Source of the DNA: Actinernus sp. WN-2022
Taxonomy: Eukaryota; Cnidaria; Anthozoa; Actiniaria; Actinernidae
Direction: 5' to 3'
Assembly: GCA_030867875.1 (NCBI GenBank)
Contig: JAOWCC010000329.1
Coordinates: 29,530-93,529, forward strand
Length of the DNA stretch: 64,000 bases
Shown here: piece after piece, positions 1-11,300 of the stretch
Numbering within the stretch: position 1 is the first letter of the stretch
How the letters are laid out: each line of letters begins with the position of its first letter
Translations under genes and position numbers: made by a program
Notes under the pieces: generated by a model
Seen by the model: only the letters and a program-made list of their open reading frames with translations
The model's database searches: none
Told to the model about the DNA's origin: nothing

Positions 1-338
1 AAAGCGTGGAAGAAAAGTACATTCCCGAAGTCAGCTTCTTACCGGCGCCAGCTGTTGTCTCATGTTGCGAGTAACTCGCAGAATCCGGTTCGGTTTTGGC
101 TTCAGAAAGCTATTTCTGATCGTCTTACGGCTCTTAAAATCCTCTAACACTGAACTTTAAGATTTAAAGCTAAATAGTTATGATAAGTTTGAGCTGAAAA
201 CGAATAACAAAGGAACCGGCAGAACTTTTAGTATTGAGGTTTCACGTTCGCGTCTCCCACGCTCTCTCTGTTGTCAAGGAATGTTAGAATGGCTTGCCCT
301 CCACACAAGGCGTTGCTATGGGAAAATCGTCACGTGAT
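1..338. other. left edge, presumed CaV1 intron
   Basis: The first 150 bases are open on the + strand and read KAWKKSTFPKSASYRRQLLS and onward to a stop near 150. I do not recognise the sequence; it has no convincing splice sites and may be part of a repeat. No other feature seen. Confidence 0.3.
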
Positions 339-1980
339 CAATTGATGCAAAAGGCCTATTCCAAGATCAATAATATTATCCAAGATATAAATGTTTCTTT
401 TGACGTAAAATGCGAAAATCTTAAAAACGACGCGTTTCAAGAAAATCGATGAAATGGAAACTTCTACAGCAAAAGAGATATAAATGTCACCGCAAAATAT
501 TATGTTTGCAAATTTCATGCAAAATCTCAGGCAACTCTGAGTCTGATCGCCTTTTCCAATTCTACCCTGTAATCTATAGTTGAACACCATAGGAAAAACT
601 ACTATGTTAATTACAAGAAAATTGAGAAAGTTGGACGGGTATACCACTAAGTAAGGAAGTAAGGTTAATATTGAATATTTGGTAAAAAGCACCAATTTTG
701 AATTGATGTAAATATTTTCAAAAATCTAAACGAAATTTTTGGCCTCGTTCGCGAGTATGTTGTAGGACAACGTATTTTGGGATATCATGTGCAATTTCAT
801 TTCGTTTCATGAATACGTTTGTGCGCATTGAGGTCTGGAATGTAGGTTGAAACCTTCAAAATCACTCCTAGCCTATTCTCTGAGCTTTCTAATTATGCAC
901 CAAATCGTACATTTCACAGCGTGTTTTTAAATTCCGCACGTGTATTCAGTCACCATTCATGACGAAAATTGAAGTAATTACGATGATTAAATTAGCATAT
1001 TGGAAGGTAGTTTGGGGGGGCATTTGTTAGCCTTTTTGTTTCAAATTTAAACTAAAATAAAAAGCTAAAAAACAGTTTATTTTTTCTTCTTAAAGTACAA
1101 CTTAACTGTTTTCTCTCATCGTGATTATAACTCAAATGAATATACAGTTATATATTCCTTCCTACTGAATGGGTGACTCAATATACGTGCGGATTTTGAA
1201 AACGAACTTTTGAAATGTACGATTTTCCGCATAATTAGAAAGTTCAGAGGGGAAAAAGCTGGGAGGATTTGCAGGTTTCAACCAGCTACATTCCCGATCT
1301 CAGTGCGAAAAAACGTATACATGAAACGAAATGAAATTACACATGTATGGTGTCACAAAACATGCCCTACAACATACTCGCGGCGAGGCCAAAGTTTTCG
1401 TTCATACTTTTTAATATAAAAATAAATAAAATTAGCGCTTTTCACCAATTATCTACAATTGCCCATTCCTTAGTCATCTAGTGATATACCCGTCCCGCTT
1501 TCTCGATTTTCTTGTAGTTAACACAGTACTTTCCCATGGTGTTCAACTATAGATTACCGGGTAGAATTGGAAGCGGCGATCAGAGTTGCCTGAGATTTTG
1601 CATGAAATTTGCAAACATAATGTTTTGCCGTAACATTTATATCTCTTTTGCTGTAGAAGTTTCCATTCCATCGATTTTCTAGAAATTCGTTACCAACAAA
1701 GCTCATGGGTTAGTTATCTATAACATCATTTTTATAAAAAAATATTGCGTCGTTTTTAAGATTTTCGCATTTTACGTCAAAACAAGGGGTCGAAAGAGCT
1801 CTTATATCTCCGAAAATATTAATATGTATCTTGGAATATTTTGTTTTGTGTTTACTTTTCTTCAATATCAGGAAATACATAGTCCAAAAAATCTCAAAGA
1901 TCGGCCAAAATCTTCCAATTGAAAAGTGTGAATCTTTATGATGCCAATTCGGCTGCAATAGCCTCGCGCTAGATCAATTG
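339..1980. mobile_element. large foldback (inverted-repeat) element
   Basis: The left half (339 to about 960) reappears reverse-complemented in the right half (about 1180-1980), diverged by substitutions and indels. Examples: the segment around 740-840 against 1290-1385, and 540-650 against 1485-1600. Both outer ends carry CAATTGAT. No coding capacity. The ORFs in it are shadows of the palindrome. Confidence 0.8.
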
Positions 1981-2202
1981 CCACCAAACCGTGTGTGATG
2001 CAGCAGATCCTAGACGTACCTAACCCATGATGTGACTGAGGTTCAGACCCAATTTACGAGGTCTATTCAGCAATTGCCGTTAAAATCATTACAATTTATT
2101 GTCCTTTTTAAGTACATGGCAGTGTAAAATCAAACGTTCTGTTGCGTTGTCTTCACGTCAGTGTAAAATAAAAGGTTCTGTTTTGTTGTGTTCTATTCTC
2201 AG

Positions 2203-2361
2203 CGGCAGTGTGTGGAGTTCTCTCTCAAGGCCCATCCAATCCGTCGATACATCCCTACTAACAGACTTCAGTTCCACGTGTGGAGGGTCGTGACGTCACA
2301 ACCGTTTGAGTATCTCATCTTTGCTTTCATCACGGGCAATACAATTCTGCTCATGATGCAG
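2203..2361 (+). CDS. CaV1 exon: III-IV linker and IVS1
   Basis: 53 codons, phase 0 to 0, acceptor ttctcag, donor gttagt. Begins [10 protein letters not shown], the CaV1-type III-IV linker, and runs through RRYIPTNRL into IVS1 ([19 protein letters not shown]). This is the first exon in the window; the preceding exon must lie to the left. Confidence 0.93.
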
Positions 2362-5300
2362 GTTAGTACGAACCTTGAAACTTGTGGGGTTTGAAAGACT
2401 TAAGCCCCAGTCATACTGCTTCAACATCCGAGTACATTTGTTAAAGCCGATCTTTAAAGTGCCCCTACGATCAAATTTTGACATATCAATGTTTTTGCAT
2501 ATTCATAAAGTAGAGTTCATATATTATTACCAGTTCAAATTGTTTTTCGATACAACGACAGGAAGTCTTATTTTTTTAGCTCCGAATATTGAATCTACAC
2601 GTCCGCCATTACTGGAAGCCGTGCCCTTTGTTCAGCTTTAAACAAAGGTTTATTCACCGGAAATGATGTCATACACTTAACGCTCGCCTGCAGAACACAA
2701 CGCCTGGAGGCATATTTCTACTAAAAACGTCTTCACGTACATAAGAAGAAAGTTATATTTATCTTTGCGAGGTTGGATACTTTTTTATGCACGCTATTTC
2801 GCGCCACGAGGTTGTCGTGTTAAGTGTATGACATCACTTCCGGTGAATAAACCTTTGTTTAAAGCTGAACAAAGGGCACGGCTTCCAGCAATGGCGGACA
2901 GGATTTTACCGGTAAACTCTCCTAAAATTTGTGGTTTAAGATGCCCATTTGGGAATATTTTTTACTATTTCGGATATTTATAATACTGATTGACCTATAG
3001 ACACTGAAAAAGTGGCAAATCGAAATGGTAAATTTTCGTCGTAGTGGCACTTTAAACCGTTAAAAATGGCCTTAAAATATTGTTGAAAGATATTGAAAAC
3101 ATTGGAGAGAGTTTATCTTCGTTTCAATGCCTTTTCGAACGGTTTCAAGATCGGTTTCAACAACTGTTGTACCGATGTTGTAACCGATTTTTGTACCGAT
3201 GTTGTACCGATGTTGTAACCGATGTTGTAACCGATGTTGTACCGATGGTGAAACCGTTTGACCGGGGCTTTACGGGGCAATCACTTGTTTTGTGTTCATT
3301 GCTGCGAGTATTGCTGCATATATATATACATAGCAGCGCAGCGCAGGAAGGAGACAGAAAAGAAGAGGCGGAGAGAAGGAAGAGCTGAAGCCTGGAAAAA
3401 GGGTGCAACAGGTAAGATGAACAAGAAAGGAAGGAGAAAGAAAAGCGAAAAGAGCTATCCCAACTGCGCTACACTTCGAGCGCGCGTGAAGTTTCCTTGT
3501 CTGTCCCCCACCACAACCAGTTACCGCTACGCACACACTGTGCCCCCTTCCACACCAGTGATTGTCAGCTTGTACCTAATAATAACATCCACTGAGTAAG
3601 ATAGCCTGGGTTCCATAAGATTTTATTCCGTGAGCCAGGAGCGCTGCCAACCTGGTTAGAAGTAAGACACACTAGAGTTTAGCTTGTGTGATATTTCTTT
3701 CTCTACTTGATTTGTTTAGTATTATAACGAGCCAAGGCTGTACACCAGGGTACTGGACGGGTTTAACATCGGCTTCACATCTGTCTTCTTACTGGAGTGT
3801 ATGCTCAAACTGTTTGCATTCAAGCCCAAGGTAAGCGTGCGACATTCAGTAGATCTGACAAACAAAAAACCCTTATCATCTGAACCACAGTATAAAGGAA
3901 GCTGATAATTAGAAATAATAATAACTTTATTGGCATTTTACAACGTTGGTACGTTTGACAGGATAACTGGTATATACAAGAGCTGCCGGACAGCATTAGG
4001 CATTTCGATAATATCAAGAATTTTAAGGCTGATTTTAAGAGTATGCTCCTAGAGGAATGTTGGTGTACTTAGGCATTTTAAGTATTTTTATATTTGTAAT
4101 TAATTACTGAAAGTGATTGCTAAAGTATAATACACATACAATACAATCTCCCAAAACCAGGCCAAACTTCAGGAATGGCAGTGAAAATAATTTTGACCTG
4201 CTAAAGCAAAAACATAATGGCAGGCGATATTGTACAGGTTTGTTTCGTTTTGTTTGGTTATCGCATTCCTTCACTCTACTGATCCTCTCCTTAAATGATA
4301 GAAGTGATGAAAAATACTCATTCCTTTAATAGTAATGGTGCAATGTTTTGGTAGTTCAAAAATATAAATTGCATGTCGTAATTTACTTGGCTTGCCAACA
4401 AAATAATAAAATGTCAGGTCATGACGTTTTCCTATTTCGACCACTGATCTATTTCATAAAAGGTTGTCCGATCAATAGGAATAAGCCAAGACCGAAAATC
4501 ACCTCTCAAATTAGTTTTGGATTAAACGGACCCTCTCACCCAGCGTCCTTTGCGCACCTCACAAGCTATCAGTTCCTTTCCTGTAAGCCAATTCTGAATT
4601 AAACAAATTAAGGTATTCAGGATCTGTTGATTACCATACGTATTTCTTCACATCACTAGAGCTGAGGAGCTGAAACATTGGCTTGGCAGCCATTTTCTAG
4701 GGCGTCAAAAATGGAGGCTGAGACGGCGTTTCATATTAATGATCATATATAGACACATTGGCGGGAATCTTGGGTGCTTCTTGGTGTAGCAGATTCATTG
4801 TTTGATTCATTGTTTCTGGGGTTAGGGTTCTTTGTATTTCAGGGTATTGTTTTTCATTAGAAGACTAGTTTTCTTTGTATTACGTCATGTGGTGATCTGT
4901 AACACCAAGAAACCCCCGGAATCTTGCAGTAAACATTCTTGTCAATGTCTCGCGTTTGTAGGCAATTTGATCCCAGTGTTCAATACTTAAACTATACTGT
5001 TCAAACCAGATGTTTTTTTAGTTTTTGAAGGAAATGGTCTTAGTATTTGAAGCTTATCCTTGCGATAAGACTCATTCTTTGCAGAAATCATGAAAGTACT
5101 CGCTAAATTTCCGCCATGTTTTGTATACGCTGAAGTCGTCCCTAGTCCTAACGCATCACGTTATTCAGTAAATGGGGTCTGGGTACGAGTCAGCTCTGTC
5201 GATTCAACGCATCCTCGCTCTTGAATTACCAATAATCAGTAAATGGCAAACACGCTTGAAATACCGATTATTGGTAATTCTACGACAAATCCTAACCCGA

Positions 5301-8300
5301 ACCACAAACCGAACCTAACCATCGGTAAATGACGGGTTCTCACTCACCTAGAGCTAGGGTTCTCAGGTAAACAAGAAGAGAAGCGCTCCTACTCAGACTC
5401 GAACTCGTAACCGTTTGCGTGTAGTGCTTGGTAGTGCAGACGTCATGACCACCACGCTGAAATTTGCGTTATAGAATTAGCGATTATTGATAATTGAAGA
5501 TCACAAGCCAATTACTGATTATTGGTAATTCTAAAGCGAGAATATATTTGTCGATCATATGCACATCTGAAGAAGTCATTGACGAGCAAGAAATACCGTC
5601 ATCCTTTATAGTCATGGCTGGTTGCTCTTGATCGGAGAACCTTTTTGAAATGTATGTAGGTGTATTTTTCCAAAATCAGAAAGCGTTTTTTTCCAAAATC
5701 AAAAAGCGAAGTGGAATAGCCGGTTAATTATAAGTAATAGCATGACATGAGGGAAATTAGTGATTAAATTTCCCTTCGAGCTTCGGAGGATCTGTAAAAG
5801 TCCCTCCGCTGCTTCCACAAATCCTCCCTCGGCTCTCAGGGAAATTTAATCACTAATTTCCCGAAATGGCATGCTAACATTTTGTAATACTATTATCATC
5901 GAGGATCGTGAGAAGTTTAAACTAAAGACGTCGCAGTTGAGTTGCTTTCGAAAACGTTTTGTTACAATGCTTGATTGAGCGCCATTCAGTGAATGAGCCT
6001 GGCTTCCCCTGGGGACAAGCGTGTTGTGTTTGAGAAGAATAACAGTAAAATACAATGTAATTATGTGGTTGACTAACTATTCAAAGAGCATTGATGGAGT
6101 TTAATTACGTCACGTTTATGGTTTTAAGTATCCCACATGGAAGAAGCGGGTTTGAGAAATGAAGAGAAGAGAGAGCGTTCTTGAGCCATGAATTAGGTTG
6201 GGTACAGAGATTAACGGGCATTGCGCGATAATCCGGTGTGCCAAGTGACAGTCCAATGTGCATACCCTTCTAATGTTCCATCTTGCATGTCAATTAGGGA
6301 AAATCAGAACAAGTATGCATCCTGATGAGGGAATTTAGAGATTTTAAAAATGTCCCTGAACAAACAAAGAAAACCGAGGGGATTATGGTACTATACAATG
6401 TATTTGTCTCCTCTATATTCGTAGAACTACTTCCTAGACCGGTGGAATCTGTTCGATTTCGTGGTCGTCGTTGGTAGTGTCGTGGATATCACCATGAACG
6501 AAGTATCGGTAAGCGAAATCGAACACTTTATTTTTAATGTCTGCGAGTAATTATCAAAAACCTGTACATTACCTCCCGGTTAGCTCAGTGGTGAAGCTCC
6601 AGTCCCTCCCGGTTAGCTCAGTGGTTAAACTCCAGTCCCTCCCGGTTAGCTCAGTGGTTAAGCTCCAGTCCCTCCCGGTTAGCTCAGTGGTGAAGCTCCA
6701 GTCCCTCCCGGTTAGCTCAGTGGTTAAACTCCAGTCCCTCCCGGTTAGCTCAGTGGTTAAGCTCCAGTCCCTCCCGGTTAGCTCAGTGGTGAAGCTCCAG
6801 TCCCTCCCGGTTAGCTCAGTGGTGAAGCTCCAGTCCCTCCCGGTTAGCTCAGTGGTGAAGCTCCAGTCCCTCCTGGTTAGCTCATTCAACGCATTCTCCC
6901 CGTTGAATTAACAATTATCCTGAAATGGCAAACACGCTTGGAACAATGATAGTCGTTAATTCTACGACAAATCCTAACCTGAACCACAAACCAAACCCTA
7001 ACCATCGGACGAGTTCACGGGTAAACGACGGGTTCTCACTCACCTAGAGCTAGGGTTCACAGGTAAACAAGAAGAGAAGGTAAAGAGAGGAAAAATGTTT
7101 TTTTGAGCGCTTCTACTCGGACTCGAACTTGTAGCCCTTTGCGTGTACTGCAGTGTAGTGCAGACGTCATCACTACTACACTAAGCCGGTCTACCGCCGT
7201 TCGGAATATAACAACTGTTTATCTTTATCCTTGACTGGTTTTCAGAATGTCATTAGAATTACGATTATCGTTATTTCAAGCGTGTTTTCCATTTAAGGAT
7301 AGTTGTGAATTCAACGGGGAGGATGTGTTGCAACAGCTCATTGGTGAAGCCCAGTCCCTCCCGCTTAGCTCATGGGTTAAGCACCAGTCCCTCCCGGTTA
7401 GCTCATAGGTTAAGCTCCAGTCCCTCCCGGTTAGCTCAGTGGTTAAGCTCCAGTCCCTCCCGGTTACTTCAGTGGTTAAGCGGCGGTCTGTCATACGGGA
7501 GGTCGAGAGTTCAAACCCCGGCCGGACCAACACTCAGGGTCTTAAAATAACCGAGTACAAGGTGCTGCCTTTGTGAAAAAAATATTTCATTCTCGAACTG
7601 CAAATGGTTAGAGCTTCACGTCTTCTCGGATAAGGACATTAAATCGTAGGTCCTCGGATACCTCCATAGCTGGGCTCTAAGGCCCTCGGAGACCTCCATA
7701 GCTGGGCTCTAAGGCCCTCGGAGACCTCCGTAGCTGGGGTTTAAGGCCCTCGGAGACCTCCGTAGCTGGGGTTTAAGGCCCTCGGAGACCTCAATGGCTG
7801 GGCTCTAAGGCCCTCGGAGACGAGCTCCTAAGGAGATGAATCGCTCACTTAATAACTCTTGAAATGACAATAAAACTAACTAAAACCCTACCCTGAACCA
7901 CAAAAAAACCATAACCGGTCAGTAAACAAGATCTTGCCCATCTAGAGCTAGGGTTCTCAAGAAAAACTTCTCAAGAAAATGTTGAGGTAAAAAACCCGCT
8001 CCTCCTACTCGTTAGGCAAACGGCGCAACCACAACACTAAACTACCATCGTCACTCAACTGCTATCATTGAATGTTTTTTTTTTAACCACTGCTAATCTA
8101 TGTATTTTTAGCCAATCAGAATGAGTGAGCGATTCCTCTCCTTAAGAACTCTGCCCTCGGAGTCTCTAAGCCTGTTGAGGCTTTCCGTCCACCTTCGAGT
8201 GGTAAAGTGCTTTCTTATTTTTTTATTTTTTTGAAGGGTAAATCAATTGATGAAACAAACTAACCATTTAAACATAATATCAATCCCACACGAAGTGTGC

Positions 8301-11300
8301 ACTCTAAATACGTCATAACTTTTTCTGTTATCTTATTGAAAGTTAAAAATTTGAATAATGTATTACTTAACAAAATGTGTGTTAAAGCAGTAACTGGTTT
8401 CTTAGTGGTAAACTTCACATGTATCGTGTCTAGTGGTAAGTCACATCAGTGGCGATGTGGGATTCCGGTCCTAGGTTCCATTCTCCGCCTGTTTGCTACC
8501 ATCTTTTGCACCAACGAATAATGTTACACTGGTGGAACTTGTCCATGTTAAAAACAAATAATTTTCTGCAGAGTGACGGCGTTATAGCTTGTTTGGCAGA
8601 AAAACACTGGTATAATCAATGAAGAATTGATTACAGTATGCCAACCTCCGTAAAAAGGTAGTATCAGCTGACATTTCGAGCCCTTCCTCTTTTGCTCTGA
8701 TGAAGGGCTAGCTATTGAAACGTCAGCTGTTACTTGTTTTCTATGGCGGTTAGTATATCTTGCATGTCGACTGGTACTTGGTTATACCAGTGTTTACCCG
8801 GCGTTGCAGACTAACACTAGTTCTTACAGGAACTAGTTATCCATTGTTTGGCAATAAAACGAACTCCAACACTCGTGTACCAAGTCTGTTTCATTTTGCA
8901 AAAATGTAAACTCCTAACGAAACTGTAAACATAAAAAAAGATTGCAATAGGTATCGACTGACCTAGTAATTGCATGAAGTATCCTGTTCACGCCTGCGTG
9001 ACCTGAATATAAAACCTTTTGCAAGTTCCTAGGAACGTAGATGTGAGAGTAATACACGATAAGAAATCAACGTGTTGATTGTTTTCTAGCCTGATCGTTA
9101 TGGTGGTATGACAATCGGCGGGCCAAAGCGGGACGAAGACTATGGCAGGAATTCCAAAATACATAAAGCTGTAAGAGCTGCATTAAAACTCATTAAATGC
9201 TCATTCTCGTTATAAAATGCTTAAAGTTCTCTCTTAATTATTGATCTTATTTTAAACCCTTCTGCTTCGTTGTTAATTTTCACTTTAGCATATTTCGTCG
9301 TTAAAATAAACTTCTAAAAGAATGATCGGAACTTAAATGATCGAGGGTATCTGGCTAAGAGTGCAATGTAACTGTCGTTAGTGTGCAACATATTATCATC
9401 ATAAATCTTCTTTCTAAAACAAGATCATCATCAAATGCTAAAACAACACTCGGAAATCAAGCTTTGAACTGTAAAAAGCTTCTGTCTGTAGACTGGGCCA
9501 ATGTAAACCGATAAAAATATACTCAAAATATGTTCACTTCCTCAAAGTACAAACGCACTTACTCCCTCCTAACGAGTGCTAATGTGCTGCATTCACAGAG
9601 CGAACAAATGTTTGCGTTTGGGTTTTTCCGATTGTTCCGAGCACTTCGTCTTGTTAAGCTGCTCAACCAAGGATCTGGTATCAAGACATTGCTGTGGACG
9701 TTCATCAAGTCCTTCCAGGTGAGATTCACCTTATTAATGTGTCTGTCTAGTAGTGAAGGTGTGCCTGCCCAGTGGTGAAGGTGCCTGTCTGTTGGTGAAG
9801 GTGCCTGTTTGCTGGTGAAGGTGCCTGTTTGCTGGTGAAGGTGCCTGTTTGCTGGTGAAGGTGCCTGTTTGCTGGTGAAGATGCCTGTTTGCTGGTGAAG
9901 ATGCCTGTTTGCTGGTGAAGATGCCTGTTTGCTGGTGAAGGTGCCTGTTTGCTGGTGAAGATGCCTGTTTGCTGGTGAAGATGCCTGTTTGCTGGTGAAG
10001 ATGCCTGTTTGCTGGTGAAGATGCCTGTTTGCTGGTGAAGATGCCTGTTTGCTGGTGAAGGTGCCTGTTTGCTGGTGAAGGTGCCTGTTTGCTGGTGAAG
10101 GTGCCTGTTTGCTGGTGAAGGTGCCTGTTTGCTGGTGAAGATGCCTGTTTGCTGGTGAAGGTGCCTGTTTGCTGGTGAAGGTGCCTGTTTGCTGGTGAAG
10201 ATGCCTGTTTGCTAGTGAAGATGCCTGTTTGCTGGTGAAGATGCCTGTTTGCTGGTGAAGGTGCCTGTGTGCTGGTGAAGATGCCTGTTTGCTGGTGAAG
10301 GTACATGTCTTGTGGTGAAGGTGTCTGTCCAGTAATGAAGGTGTCTAATGATGAAGGTGTCTGTTTCTCTAGTAGTGAAGGTATCTCTAGAAGTAGCACG
10401 CGCAAGGGCTCCCGTAAGAGAAATGTTTGAAGGATTATAAAGACAATAAATAACTTTGTGGCGTTGAAATATGAACTGATATTTGTCCTTGGCCATTAAC
10501 TGTTCCTCAAAAGTCACAATTTCCCTCAGTTTTCAGAACATATAATATTCGCAGACAAATAAATGTGCATATTTGAGTCAATGCCACAAGTATTGGTCTG
10601 TTGGTTGCTATGGTTACTCTAGGTAATGAATACCGAATACCTGCATTGTCGGTGTCCTCTTTGAATCTAATTGTTGTTGTTTGTATTGTTTTTATGATAA
10701 TGATGATAATATAACGCTATTTTATTAAGCAGACAATCGGAACTGAAAAGCTGACTGTCTTATGCTCATACATTTTCATTGTGCAGTAGTTAGATTTCTT
10801 GATGATGAAGATGATGATAATGATAATGAAATAATGCTGTTTTGATGAGCACAGATGCCTTTATCACTGTAACAAGTTCGTCACATTATATATTACAGAT
10901 GTTGCCTGCCTATGTTCATACAGTTTTCATTTCTTGTTGTTCTCACGTCTAGGCGCTGCCATATGTAGGGTTGCTCATTATTATGCTATTCTTCATCTAT
11001 GCTGTGGTCGGCATGCAGGTACGAGAGCTAGTTTAGAAAAATACTGTAGGGGGCGGGGGTGGGGATTTTTATGATCCTCATGATTCATAGATTTCTTCAT
11101 ACATGATTCATCTTACTCTTCATCATTTAAATCACGCGCACTAGCTTATAGCGACCGTTACAGCATTTTATCAACGATTCTTTCCAATTTTAAACCGCTC
11201 ACGGTTGTTAACAGTTCGTAAGTTCAGCGATCATTGAAATTAACCAAGGAAATACCTTTCTTGGTTCCTTTTCCTAACTGACTGTCCACACATACTACTG

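Noticed and set aside
330..695. 121-codon reverse frame
   Set aside because: One arm of a foldback element; the other arm gives a similar frame. No protein similarity recognised.
6537..6911. 124-codon [11 protein letters not shown] repeat protein
   Set aside because: It is the 33-bp SINE-head array; the reverse strand is equally open.
7455..7530. Functional tRNA gene
   Set aside because: Same reason: tRNA-like head only, no acceptor pairing.
9734..10405. 223-codon reverse frame of HQQTG repeats
   Set aside because: The 20-bp array reads in three frames with a 60-bp cycle. It is intronic and antisense to CaV1, with no other support.
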